Positions 49,901 through 59,152 of a DNA stretch of 64,000 nucleotides are shown here, piece after piece; within the stretch, counting starts at the first letter, position 1; each line of letters opens with the position of its first letter. The DNA comes from Chitinophagaceae bacterium. GTDB lineage: Bacteria; Bacteroidota; Bacteroidia; Chitinophagales; Chitinophagaceae. The notes beneath the pieces were generated by a model. That model ran no database searches, was not told where the DNA came from, and worked only from the letters and a program-made list of their open reading frames with translations. Location: positions 186,001-250,000 of the forward strand of contig JAFMJI010000002.1 in assembly GCA_017853575.1 (NCBI GenBank). The letters are read 5' to 3'. The position numbers and the translations under genes were made by a program.

Positions 49901-51355
49901 TTAAGTGAGGGAGCTGTTTCGAATGAAAGAAATCGATTTTATTTTTTTGAAAAGTCTAAAATAAAATTCATTGTTGAACAATTGTGAATCATTCATTGCT
50001 TTGTACACTAAAAATAGTCCAATTGGAAGCAATGTCATGCAGGATAACCAAATTCCCCAAAATGGAGGTAGGATTTCTTGCCGTACAAATTTTTCACCAA
50101 ACATATTCAGCAAGTGAAAAATCAGAAAAAAGACAACGGCAACCACCAGGGGCATTCCCAGCCCTCCCTTTCTTATAATGGATCCCAACGGAGCTCCAAT
50201 CAGAAATAACACCATGCAGGCAAATGATAGAGCGAATTTTTTATGCCAGGCGATGTGGTAGAGTCTGCTATCATAATTTCTTTGCTTGTCATCATATGCT
50301 ACAAGGTCCAATGCATTTTTTACCAGGTTGATTTTATCTGCCGCTTTTGAATAGGTCATTGTTTTTGCAGTATCTGGTATCGTTTGTCCATAACTGGTAA
50401 TATTGGATGGAATTTTTTTCAACAACGGAGTTTCTTTACCACCTTTCAGAAAAGTACTTGAACCAATAAAATGAACGGTTACTTCTTTTTGTACCCTGTT
50501 TCCTTCAATTTCATTCAAAATTTTCCTGATGGAGTCAGATGCATGATTCAGTTGTTTGACATTCAACATATCATAACTCCCTTTGAAAAGACTGTCAGGG
50601 GTTTTCATCATGTTAAAACTGCTCAGGTCAAATACTTTTTTATATTTCTTGAAACCAAGTCGATAGTAATCCGTTGCAACAGTATTGTATGGTCCTTTTT
50701 CTTGGTATCTCCATCCATTTTCTAAATCGAACTCAAGAAATTTTTTGTCATCACTCATATGCATTTTCCCTCTCTCGGCAGTGATGATGTTGTCCTGCAA
50801 AGAAAATTGACTTTCAAAAATGATGATATTACTGATGCTGCTTCCATCAGATGCCTTCTTCCCAACCTTGATCGCATAGCCAGGAATCTTGTCATAGAAA
50901 ATACCTTCTTTGATATCAAAGGCAGGCTTTGCAACCCTGATATCATACAGCATGGTTGCAAATTTCAAGTTGGCAACCGGCATCACATAGTTTGCAATTA
51001 AAAATGCTACAATACTCAATAGCACTGCAACAAACAATACTGGTCTCATGAAGCGCATCAATGAAATGCCTGAAGATTTTATTGCTACTAATTCAAAACT
51101 CTCACCCAGGTTCCCAAATGTCATGATGGAAGAAATCAAAATTGAAATCGGTAAAGAGTAAGGGATCACAGTTGTTGAAACATAGGCCGTTAATTCAGCG
51201 ATGTCAGCAATGCCTAAACCTTTCCCAACCAAATCATCAATGTACTTCCAGAAAAATTGCATCACCAATACAAAAAGGGTGATGAAGAAGGTCGCGATGA
51301 ACGGACCAATAAATGCTTTCAGAATTAATCTATCGAGTTTTTTGATCATCCTCAA
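49901..51355 (-). CDS. LptF/LptG (YjgP/YjgQ) family LPS-export permease
   Basis: LDRLILKAFIGPFIATFFITLFVLVMQFFWKYIDDLVGKGLG; VIPYSLPISILISSIMTFGNLGESFELVAIKSSGISLMRFMRP. Confidence 0.9.
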   Translation of the reverse strand: MRMIKKLDRLILKAFIGPFIATFFITLFVLVMQFFWKYIDDLVGKGLGIADIAELTAYVSTTVIPYSLPISILISSIMTFGNLGESFELVAIKSSGISLMRFMRPVLFVAVLLSIVAFLIANYVMPVANLKFATMLYDIRVAKPAFDIKEGIFYDKIPGYAIKVGKKASDGSSISNIIIFESQFSLQDNIITAERGKMHMSDDKKFLEFDLENGWRYQEKGPYNTVATDYYRLGFKKYKKVFDLSSFNMMKTPDSLFKGSYDMLNVKQLNHASDSIRKILNEIEGNRVQKEVTVHFIGSSTFLKGGKETPLLKKIPSNITSYGQTIPDTAKTMTYSKAADKINLVKNALDLVAYDDKQRNYDSRLYHIAWHKKFALSFACMVLFLIGAPLGSIIRKGGLGMPLVVAVVFFLIFHLLNMFGEKFVRQEILPPFWGIWLSCMTLLPIGLFLVYKAMNDSQLFNNEFYFRLFKKIKSISFIRNSSLT

Positions 51356-51729
51356 TTTCCCAACCTGTGGAAGAGATCATGTACTTGAACATCCCAAAGT
51401 CTAGTTTGATCTGCAATATCTTTTTTCTCTGCAAAATCTTTGATGATCAAGATCGTTTGTCCACTTACTTCTGTTTTCTCAATGGCAAATTCAAAGTATT
51501 CGTTTTTAGGAGCATGCAGCCATCTATAACGAATGAATTTGTCTGCCTCTGCATCCAATACTTCTGCCTTATCTGTTGAACCGTTCCAGGAAAAACTAAA
51601 GATATTATCTCTTTCATCAACCTTATCTGCGAACCATTCTTGCAGTCCGGAGGGAGATGAAAGAAATTCATAAAGAATATTAGGTGAACAACGAACAGGG
51701 TACTCTACGGAAAATAATTGTTTACTCAT
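51352..51729 (-). CDS. START-like/SRPBCC (AHSA1-type) domain protein
   Basis: EYPVRCSPNILYEFLSSPSGLQEWFADKVDERDNIFSFSWNGS...ADKFIRYRWLH. Confidence 0.75.
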   Translation of the reverse strand: MSKQLFSVEYPVRCSPNILYEFLSSPSGLQEWFADKVDERDNIFSFSWNGSTDKAEVLDAEADKFIRYRWLHAPKNEYFEFAIEKTEVSGQTILIIKDFAEKKDIADQTRLWDVQVHDLFHRLGN

Positions 51730-51970
51730 GTAAAATTAAATTGAACTCATTACCACAATATATCTGTGCACCTTGCAATGATAGAAAAATATCGGAATTG
51801 AAAAAATATAATTTCATGTTTCTTTCCAACTTTTTCCAGGGGATTATCCCCAGGCAGTAGCTTAGCGTGCAAAATAGTGAATATCAGCACGTTGTGATAT
51901 TTTATGGCTGATTTTTGACAATTACATGGTTGATTTAACAATTCATTGAATAAATGCATGCTTTTTTATT

Positions 51971-51987
51971 ATCGCAATGTTTGCGAT
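51971..51987. repeat. 7-bp inverted repeat (3-nt spacer) upstream of the ffh -7 element
   Basis: ATCGCAA-tgt-TTGCGAT. Confidence 0.7.
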
Positions 51988-52006
51988 GGCACCAAGAGCG
52001 AATGCT

Positions 52007-52014
52007 TAATTTTG
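52007..52014 (+). promoter_or_regulatory. Candidate -7 element for ffh
   Basis: TAATTTTG, matching TAnnTTTG; 42 nt upstream of the ATG at 52057. Confidence 0.5.
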
Positions 52015-52056
52015 CAAAAATTTTCATCCAGCATAACTGGAGTAAATCAATCAAAT

Positions 52057-53373
52057 ATGTTTGAAAATCTAAGTGAAAAAATTGCTTCTGCATTTAAGCA
52101 AATCAAAGGTGAGGGGAGAATTACAGATTTAAATATTGCCAATACCATCAAAGACATCCGCAAGGCCTTGTTGGATGCCGACGTCAATTTTAAAATTGCC
52201 AAAGAATTCACCGATCGTGTGAAGGAAAAAGCGATTGGACAAAAAGTACTTTCTGCTGTTAGTCCAGGTCAGTTAATGGTAAAAATTGTGCAGGATGAAC
52301 TCACTTCTTTAATGGGTGGATCAGCAAGCAATTTTGAAATCAATGGAAATCCTGCCATTATTTTGATTGCCGGATTACAAGGTTCAGGTAAAACCACCTT
52401 CAGTGGTAAACTTGCCAACTACCTCAAATCACAAAAAGGTAAATCCCCTTTGTTGGTTGCGGCAGATGTATATCGTCCTGCGGCAGTTGATCAGCTTAAA
52501 GTATTGGGTTCTCAGATTGGAATTGATGTATATGCAGAGCCTGAAAACAAAGACCCTAAAATTATTGCAGCGAATGCGCTGCAATTTGCAAAGTCAAATA
52601 ATAAAAATGTTGTCATCATAGATACTGCAGGTCGTTTGGCCATTGATGAAGAAATGATGAATGAAGTAGCAGGACTCAAAGATTTTCTAAAACCCCAGGA
52701 AATTTTATTTGTGGTGGATGCCATGATTGGTCAGGACGCGGTGAATACAGCCAAGGCCTTCAATGATCGATTGGATTTTACAGGTGTTGTACTTACCAAG
52801 TTAGATGGTGATACAAGAGGTGGTGCTGCACTATCAATCAAATACACCGTTCAAAAACCAATCAAATTTGCTAGTAGTGGTGAGAAGATGGATACACTTG
52901 ATGTGTTTCATCCAGATAGGATGGCTCAGAGAATTTTAGGAATGGGTGATATCGCAACACTCGTTGAAAAAGCACAAGCTCAATTTGATGAGGAGCAAGC
53001 TAAAAAATTAGAAAAGAAAATTAGAAAAAATCAATTTGATTTTCAAGACTTCTTAGACCAGCTGCAACAAATCAAAAAGATGGGTAACCTCAAAGATTTG
53101 ATGGGGATGATTCCCGGAATTGGCAAAGCAATGAAGGACATAGACATAAGTGATGATGCATTCAAGGGAGTAGAGTCTATCATCAAATCCATGACACCTG
53201 AGGAAAGACAGAATCCCGACATCATAGATATGAACCGAAAGAAAAGGATATCGAAAGGCTGTGGAAGAGATATGACCGAAATCAATCAATTTTTTAAACA
53301 ATTTGATCAGATGAAGTCGATGATGAAAAACATGAATAACATGCCCTCCCTCGGAAGAATGGGCAGAAGATGA
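52057..53373 (+). CDS. ffh: Signal recognition particle protein Ffh
   Basis: MFENLSEKIASAFKQIKGEGRI, IAGLQGSGKTTFSGKLANYL, DTAGRLAIDEEMM, LTKLDGDTRGGAALS, Met-rich M domain. Start 52057, not 51946. Confidence 0.97.
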   Translation: MFENLSEKIASAFKQIKGEGRITDLNIANTIKDIRKALLDADVNFKIAKEFTDRVKEKAIGQKVLSAVSPGQLMVKIVQDELTSLMGGSASNFEINGNPAIILIAGLQGSGKTTFSGKLANYLKSQKGKSPLLVAADVYRPAAVDQLKVLGSQIGIDVYAEPENKDPKIIAANALQFAKSNNKNVVIIDTAGRLAIDEEMMNEVAGLKDFLKPQEILFVVDAMIGQDAVNTAKAFNDRLDFTGVVLTKLDGDTRGGAALSIKYTVQKPIKFASSGEKMDTLDVFHPDRMAQRILGMGDIATLVEKAQAQFDEEQAKKLEKKIRKNQFDFQDFLDQLQQIKKMGNLKDLMGMIPGIGKAMKDIDISDDAFKGVESIIKSMTPEERQNPDIIDMNRKKRISKGCGRDMTEINQFFKQFDQMKSMMKNMNNMPSLGRMGRR

Positions 53374-53421
53374 TTTAAATCATTAATAATCAACGCATTT
53401 TTTTATTCAAACAGGTTTCTC

Positions 53422-53429
53422 TATATTTG
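53422..53429 (+). promoter_or_regulatory. Candidate -7 element for rpsP
   Basis: TATATTTG, matching TAnnTTTG. Confidence 0.45.
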
Positions 53430-53476
53430 CGGTCCGTTAAAATTTATTGATCACCCACTAAAAATTTTTATTTTTT

Positions 53477-53956
53477 ATGGCTGTTAAAATCCGACTCCAG
53501 CGTCATGGAAGCAAAAAGCGTCCATTTTATTTCATCGTAGTTGCAGATTCTCGTTCTCCACGCGATGGTAAGTTTATCCAGAAAATTGGAACCTACAATC
53601 CACTTACACATCCAGCCACTGTGTTGGTAGACCGTCAGAAAGCATTGGAATGGTTAAACAATGGTGCACAACCTACAGATACTGTTCGCAAGATTCTTTC
53701 TACAAAAGGTGTATTGTATTTGAAGCATTTGTTACGTGGTGTAACACTTGGATTGTTTGATCAAGAAGCTGCTATGACAAAGTTTGAAGCATGGCACCAA
53801 GATCAAGAGTCTAAGTTGAGAATACGCCAAGAAGCTGCTGCAAAAGAACGTCGTGCACGTCGCATGGAAGCTGCAAAGCCTAGACCAAAAAAAGTAGCTG
53901 CACCTGCAGCACCTGAAGCAGATCAATCTGCTGAGGCTGCACCTGCTGCTGAATAA
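53477..53956 (+). CDS. rpsP: 30S ribosomal protein S16 with Ala/Lys/Pro-rich C-terminal extension
   Basis: [41 protein letters not shown]. Confidence 0.97.
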   Translation: MAVKIRLQRHGSKKRPFYFIVVADSRSPRDGKFIQKIGTYNPLTHPATVLVDRQKALEWLNNGAQPTDTVRKILSTKGVLYLKHLLRGVTLGLFDQEAAMTKFEAWHQDQESKLRIRQEAAAKERRARRMEAAKPRPKKVAAPAAPEADQSAEAAPAAE

Positions 53957-53975
53957 ATAAGCGAATTTAATTTCT

Positions 53976-54004
53976 AAAGCCTCGTACCAAACGAGGCTTT
54001 TTTT
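53976..54004 (+). terminator. Intrinsic terminator between rpsP and rimM
   Basis: AAAGCCTCGT-accaa-ACGAGGCTTT followed by TTTT; the T tract ends directly at the rimM ATG. Confidence 0.85.
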
Positions 54005-54526
54005 ATGATGGAAAACTACGTTGTCATAGGAAAATTTGTTTCAACCTTTGGTCTAAAAGGTGAATTGGTATTGGAGCATCATTTAGGTGAAGAAATCGAT
54101 CCGCTTGCAATTAAAGTTGTTTTTATTGAGGAGAAAGGAGGAAAATTCATGCCCTATTTTGTATCCTCCGCCAAAATAAAAAGCGAAACAGAATTATTGA
54201 TAACACTGGAAGGAATAGATGCACCTGAAAAAGGAAAAATGTTTCTGCGTAAACAAATTTGGTTGCCGGAAAACGAAGTGAAATTGCAGGCATCTAAAAA
54301 TTCACCCATCGCATTGCTTGGTTTTACAGTGTATGATCAAAAAAATGAATTGGGAAAAGTATTGGAAGTAATTGAACAGCCTATGCAAGTGCTGTTGAGA
54401 GTTGATTTCAAAGGAAATGAAATCTTCGTTCCACTCAATGAAAGTACATTGATCAAAATCGATCATAAAAAAGAAAAAATTACTGTAGAGCTTCCAGCAG
54501 GTCTTCTGGATATTTATATAAATTGA
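54005..54526 (+). CDS. rimM: Ribosome maturation factor RimM
   Basis: YVVIGKFVSTFGLKGELVLEHHLG...; PRC-barrel C-terminus; follows rpsP. Confidence 0.92.
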   Translation: MMENYVVIGKFVSTFGLKGELVLEHHLGEEIDPLAIKVVFIEEKGGKFMPYFVSSAKIKSETELLITLEGIDAPEKGKMFLRKQIWLPENEVKLQASKNSPIALLGFTVYDQKNELGKVLEVIEQPMQVLLRVDFKGNEIFVPLNESTLIKIDHKKEKITVELPAGLLDIYIN

Positions 54527-54545
54527 ACATGCATATTACTTCAGC

Positions 54546-55700
54546 ATGTCTGTTCAGCAATCTTATATAGCACACTTTGATCTTGATGCATTTTTTGTAT
54601 CAGTCGAAAGAATACTGAACCCATCTTTGGAGAGTAAACCCCTGATCATCGGCGGTTCAAAAGACCGGGGAGTGGTGAGTACATGCAGTTATGAAGCAAG
54701 AAAATTTGGCATTCACTCTGCCATGCCAATGTCAAGGGCACATCTACTTTGTCCGAATGGAATTTTTATGAAAGGTTCCAGTGGACAATACAGCAAGTTC
54801 TCTCAATGGGTAACTGATATTATTGCAGCAAAGGCTCCATTGTTTGAAAAGGCTTCTATTGACGAGTTTTACATTGACCTTACGGGTATGGACCGATTCT
54901 TTGATCCATTGAAATGGACAATTGATTTACGCAATGAAATCATGGAAATAACAAGGTTGCCAATATCATTTGGCTTGGCCTCCAACAGGATGGTAGCAAA
55001 AATTGCAACCAATGTTGCCAAGCCAAATGGATATATTCATGTCTTGCCAGGAAAGGAAAAAGAATTTCTTGCACCTCTTCAAGTAGGGAGTATTCCTGGA
55101 GTGGGTGAACATACGCTGAAAAAAATGCATGAGCTAGGTATTCTCTTTATTAAAGACCTTGCAGCATATCCACTTCATTTGCTTGAATTGAATTTTGGAT
55201 CCTATGGAGCATCACTTGCCAGAAAAGCAAATGGAGAGTCTGATGCAGAAGTATACACCTCGTATGATGCAAAATCTGTCTCAACCGAACATACCTTTTT
55301 TGAAAATGTAGATGATCTCACATTCCTGGAAAATTCATTGCTGAAAATGTCTGAAAAACTTGGGTATGAATTGAGACGCGATCAAAAATCGTCAAAATGT
55401 ATTGCAGTCAAATTACGTTACCCTGATTTCGAGACCCATACCAAACAGATTAGTATTCATCCAACTTCATTTGATGATGAAATTTTCAATGCGGCAAAAC
55501 AACTCTTCCATCAGCTCTATGATGTAAAAAAGAAAATTCGTCTGCTGGGTGTTCGTTGCAGTGATTTGACATCTTCCAGTGTTCAGACCAATATCTTCGA
55601 AAATAAAATTCAAAAATCAAATCTCTATTCTGCCATTGATGATGTTAAATCACGTTTTGGCAAAAACCTACTCGGAAAGGCTGGTATCAAGAAATCTTAA
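54546..55700 (+). CDS. dinB: DNA polymerase IV (Y-family)
   Basis: IAHFDLDAFFVSVERILNP, GVVSTCSYEARKFGIHSAMPMSRA, KASIDEFYIDLTGM. Confidence 0.95.
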   Translation: MSVQQSYIAHFDLDAFFVSVERILNPSLESKPLIIGGSKDRGVVSTCSYEARKFGIHSAMPMSRAHLLCPNGIFMKGSSGQYSKFSQWVTDIIAAKAPLFEKASIDEFYIDLTGMDRFFDPLKWTIDLRNEIMEITRLPISFGLASNRMVAKIATNVAKPNGYIHVLPGKEKEFLAPLQVGSIPGVGEHTLKKMHELGILFIKDLAAYPLHLLELNFGSYGASLARKANGESDAEVYTSYDAKSVSTEHTFFENVDDLTFLENSLLKMSEKLGYELRRDQKSSKCIAVKLRYPDFETHTKQISIHPTSFDDEIFNAAKQLFHQLYDVKKKIRLLGVRCSDLTSSSVQTNIFENKIQKSNLYSAIDDVKSRFGKNLLGKAGIKKS

Positions 55701-55710
55701 AGTCTACTTA

Positions 55711-55742
55711 TTTGGTAGAGTAAAAAAATCCTATTACATTTG
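55711..55742 (+). promoter_or_regulatory. Candidate Bacteroidetes promoter for the peroxiredoxin gene
   Basis: TTTG (55711-55714) - 20 nt - TACATTTG (55735-55742). Confidence 0.7.
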
Positions 55743-55759
55743 TTGCCTAAAATGATTTT

Positions 55760-56389
55760 ATGGCATTACACTTAGGAGACGATGCTCCAAATTTCAAAGC
55801 ACTTACGACTGAAGGAGAAATTGATTTTTATGAATATCTGGGAGATTCCTGGGGAGTATTGTTCTCACACCCTGCAGATTTCACACCTGTATGTACCACT
55901 GAGTTAGGAAGAACTGCTTTATTGAATGAAGAGTTTGCAAAGAGGAATGTGAAAGTACTGGCAGTAAGTGTTGACTCATTGGATAAACACAAGCAATGGG
56001 TGAGCGATATCAACGAAACACAACACTGCAGTGTTGATTTTCCGATTATTGCAGATGAAGACAGAAAAGTTGCAACATTGTATGATATGATTCATCCAAA
56101 TGCGTCTGCTACATTCACAGTACGGTCATTGTTCATCATTGGTCCGGATAAAAAATTAAAATTATACATTACCTATCCTGCATCCACTGGAAGAAATTTT
56201 GTTGAGGTGCTTCGTGTAATTGACTCACTTCAATTGACTGCAAAACACAGTGTGGCAACTCCAGCAGATTGGAAACATGGAGAAGATGTGATTGTTGTTC
56301 CTGCAGTTTCTACCGAGGATGCAATCAAGAAATTTCCTAAGGGTGTTAAAGTCATGAAGCCTTATTTAAGATACACACCAGAACCATAA
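55760..56389 (+). CDS. 1-Cys (Prx6-like) peroxiredoxin
   Basis: LGDDAPNFKALTTEGEIDFYEYLGDSWGVLFSHPADFTPVCTTELG; KKFPKGVKVMKPYLRYTPEP. Confidence 0.94.
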   Translation: MALHLGDDAPNFKALTTEGEIDFYEYLGDSWGVLFSHPADFTPVCTTELGRTALLNEEFAKRNVKVLAVSVDSLDKHKQWVSDINETQHCSVDFPIIADEDRKVATLYDMIHPNASATFTVRSLFIIGPDKKLKLYITYPASTGRNFVEVLRVIDSLQLTAKHSVATPADWKHGEDVIVVPAVSTEDAIKKFPKGVKVMKPYLRYTPEP

Positions 56390-56398
56390 AGGAATGAC

Positions 56399-56406
56399 TA
56401 CCTTTG
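56399..56406 (+). promoter_or_regulatory. Candidate -7 element almost abutting the rlmN start codon
   Basis: TACCTTTG ends 4 nt before the ATG at 56411. Confidence 0.4.
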
Positions 56407-56410
56407 CTGC

Positions 56411-57457
56411 ATGTCAAATGCAGTGAAACCCAATATCAGGAACCTCAGCAAAGAACAAATTGCTGATTTTCTGGAATCGATCGGGGAGAAAAAATTTCGA
56501 TTACAACAAATATGGGAATGGTTGTGGCAAAAACATGCCTTCGATTTCCAATCCATGTCTAATCTCTCAAAAACCCTCCGTGGTCAATTGGAAGATGCTT
56601 TTTCATTTCCTTCCTTAAAAGTTCATTCAACCCAATACAGTGAAGATGGTACCATCAAAGTTGGATTTAAGACTTTTGATGGGCATTTTGTTGAAGGTGT
56701 CCTGATACCCACTGAGGATAGAATTACGGCATGTGTATCCTCCCAAATTGGATGCAGTCTGAGTTGTAAATTTTGTGCTACCGGTTACCTGGAGAGAAAA
56801 CGCAACTTGAATTTTGATGAAATCTATGATGAGGTTGTTTTACTGAACCAATTATCGCATAAACACCATGAAAAAAAACTTACCAATATTGTTTTCATGG
56901 GAATGGGGGAGCCCCTGCTTAATTACAGAAATGTTTTAAGATCCATAGAACGCATCACTGCAACAGATGGACTCGCAATGAGTCCTCGTCGAATCACTGT
57001 TTCAACAGCGGGTGTTGCAAAAATGATCATGCAATTGGGTGACGACAAAGTTCGTTTCAAACTCGCACTTTCATTGCATGCTGCAAATGACAAGAAACGA
57101 GATCAGATCATGCCCATCAATGAAACAAATGATCTCAAATCATTGATCGAAGCGCTCAATTACTTCTATCAGAAAACAGAAAACGAAATCACACTCGAAT
57201 ACATTCTTTTTGATAATTTCAATGATTCATTTGAAGACGCGGGAGAGCTGATCAAAGTATATCGTCAAATACCTGCAGACCTTGTGAACATCATTGAATA
57301 CAATCCAATTGATTTTGCTAAATTCAAAAAACCAAGTGAAGAGAAAACTGCAGGATTCATGCAATACCTCGAAAAAAACCGTGTAAATGCCAGATTGAGA
57401 AAAAGCAGGGGCAAGGATATTGATGCAGCATGCGGACAATTGGCGAATAAATCTTAA
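56411..57457 (+). CDS. rlmN: 23S rRNA (adenine2503-C2)-methyltransferase (radical SAM)
   Basis: SSQIGCSLSCKFCATGYLERKRNL (CxxxCxxC), FMGMGEPLLNY, ISTAG-like VSTAGV, SLHAANDKKRDQIMPI. Confidence 0.96.
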   Translation: MSNAVKPNIRNLSKEQIADFLESIGEKKFRLQQIWEWLWQKHAFDFQSMSNLSKTLRGQLEDAFSFPSLKVHSTQYSEDGTIKVGFKTFDGHFVEGVLIPTEDRITACVSSQIGCSLSCKFCATGYLERKRNLNFDEIYDEVVLLNQLSHKHHEKKLTNIVFMGMGEPLLNYRNVLRSIERITATDGLAMSPRRITVSTAGVAKMIMQLGDDKVRFKLALSLHAANDKKRDQIMPINETNDLKSLIEALNYFYQKTENEITLEYILFDNFNDSFEDAGELIKVYRQIPADLVNIIEYNPIDFAKFKKPSEEKTAGFMQYLEKNRVNARLRKSRGKDIDAACGQLANKS

Positions 57458-57489
57458 CGCATTTTTCTTCCATTATCAGAATATCATAC

Positions 57490-58431
57490 ATGAAACGAAC
57501 AGATAATTTCTCAAAGTTTGCTCCAAAGAAGAAGAACAGTGCTGTAAAAGAAGCCATTCGTCAGGAAAAAAAGAAGTGGAAAAAAGACAGGTCTGAAGCA
57601 ATTGAAAAGAAAAAGGAAGCGGCAAAAATTGCAGTTGCGAAAAAAACTTCTGCTGCGAAGGCTACTTCTATTTCCATTCGAAAAGTTGATAAATCCATGC
57701 CGCTCAATAAATATGTGGCACACTGCGGAATTTGTTCAAGACGGGATGCAGTGCCTTTGATCAAAGACGGCAAACTGAAAGTAAACGATGTTGTAATTGT
57801 TGAACCGGGTTTTAAAGTTGAACCCAACGACATTGTATTATTTGCCGGTAAAAGAATCTTCCCCGAAAAAAACCTGGTTTATATCCTTCTCAACAAGCCG
57901 AAAGATTATATCACTACACTGGAGGATCCTCAGGGAAGAAAAACAGTACTCGATTTATTGAAAGGTGCAACTGCAGAAAGGGTTTATCCGGTAGGAAGAC
58001 TCGACAGGAATACTACAGGGGTGCTCCTTATCACCAATGATGGCGATCTGGCACAAAAACTTTCACATCCATCCAATGAAGTGAAAAAATTGTATGAAGT
58101 GAAACTCGATAAGCATTTATCAAAAGTTGATTTTGAAAAAATACTCAAAGGATTAAACCTTGAAGATGGATTTGTAAAGGCAGATGCACTTGCCTATGCA
58201 GATCCCAAAGACAAGTCGGTCATTGGCATTGAATTGCACAGCGGAAAGAACAGAATCGTTAGAAGAATGTTTGAGTTTCTGGGATATGATGTAAGAAATC
58301 TGGACCGTGTCATGTTTGCAAATTTGACAAAAAAGAATGTTGAGAGAGGAAAGTGGCGAATCTTGAATGAAAAAGAAATTCGTTTGCTAAAATTCATGAA
58401 CAGTTCTTTTGTAAAAGAAAAGAAACATTAA
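57490..58431 (+). CDS. RsuA/RluB-type pseudouridine synthase with S4 domain and Lys-rich N-terminal extension
   Basis: MPLNKYVAHCGICSRRDAVPLIKDGKLKVND (S4); NKPKDYITTLEDPQGRKTVLDLL; VYPVGRLDRNTTGVLLITNDGDLAQKLSHPS. Confidence 0.93.
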   Translation: MKRTDNFSKFAPKKKNSAVKEAIRQEKKKWKKDRSEAIEKKKEAAKIAVAKKTSAAKATSISIRKVDKSMPLNKYVAHCGICSRRDAVPLIKDGKLKVNDVVIVEPGFKVEPNDIVLFAGKRIFPEKNLVYILLNKPKDYITTLEDPQGRKTVLDLLKGATAERVYPVGRLDRNTTGVLLITNDGDLAQKLSHPSNEVKKLYEVKLDKHLSKVDFEKILKGLNLEDGFVKADALAYADPKDKSVIGIELHSGKNRIVRRMFEFLGYDVRNLDRVMFANLTKKNVERGKWRILNEKEIRLLKFMNSSFVKEKKH

Positions 58432-58447
58432 AAATCACCCGATCATA

Positions 58448-59152
58448 TTGTTTCAAGACAGTGATTTGATTGCTGTCAATAAACCCTCCGGATGGCTTTC
58501 TATTCCAGATAGGCATGATGCAGAAATTCCCTCTATCCGAAATTGGCTCGAAAAAAAATATCCTGAGGTATTTGTCATTCACCGAATCGATCGTGATACG
58601 AGCGGATTATTATTGTTTGCAAAAAATGAAAAGGCGCACAAATATTACAACCAACTTTTCGAGCAGCGATTGGTAAAGAAAATCTATACAGGATTGGTTA
58701 CAGGTGCACTAACAGAAGATGAGGGGACCATTTCTCAACCGATCGAGCAGCATCCTTCCTTTCCTGGAAAAATGCGCATAGGAAGAAATGGTAAGCCATC
58801 GATTACACATTTTAAAGTGTTGGAAAAATTTCGCGGTTATACCTTGGTTGAATTCAATTTAGAAACTGGAAGAACCCATCAGATCCGGGTGCACATGCAG
58901 AACATGGGGCATGCATTAGTCTGTGATGAGATGTATGGAATGGTAGATCCCATTTTGCTTTCTAATATCAAAAAGAAATTTAAGTTGTCTAAAGAAGTTG
59001 AATCAGAACGTCCATTGTTGGATCGATTAGCACTTCATGCGTATAGTATTGAGATGAAAGGTCAGGACGGTTTGGTATTGAAGATAGAGGCGCCTCTTTC
59101 AAAAGATTTGGAAGTCGCCTTGATTCAATTGAGAAAATTCGCTAAGGCGTAA
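58448..59152 (+). CDS. RluA-family pseudouridine synthase
   Basis: DLIAVNKPSGWLSIPDRH; VIHRIDRDTSGLLLFAKNEKAH; LVEFNLETGRTHQIRVHMQNMGH. TTG start. Confidence 0.93.
   Translation: MFQDSDLIAVNKPSGWLSIPDRHDAEIPSIRNWLEKKYPEVFVIHRIDRDTSGLLLFAKNEKAHKYYNQLFEQRLVKKIYTGLVTGALTEDEGTISQPIEQHPSFPGKMRIGRNGKPSITHFKVLEKFRGYTLVEFNLETGRTHQIRVHMQNMGHALVCDEMYGMVDPILLSNIKKKFKLSKEVESERPLLDRLALHAYSIEMKGQDGLVLKIEAPLSKDLEVALIQLRKFAKA

Noticed and set aside
51830-51920. GGGGATTATCCCC and nearby short stems upstream of ffh, considered as an SRP RNA or tRNA
   Set aside because: No conserved SRP RNA tetraloop/GGAAGC-type core and no tRNA cloverleaf; stems are too short.
51946-52056. Upstream start of ffh
   Set aside because: Canonical Ffh N-terminus begins at 52057; the extension contains a promoter-like -7 box and inverted repeat.
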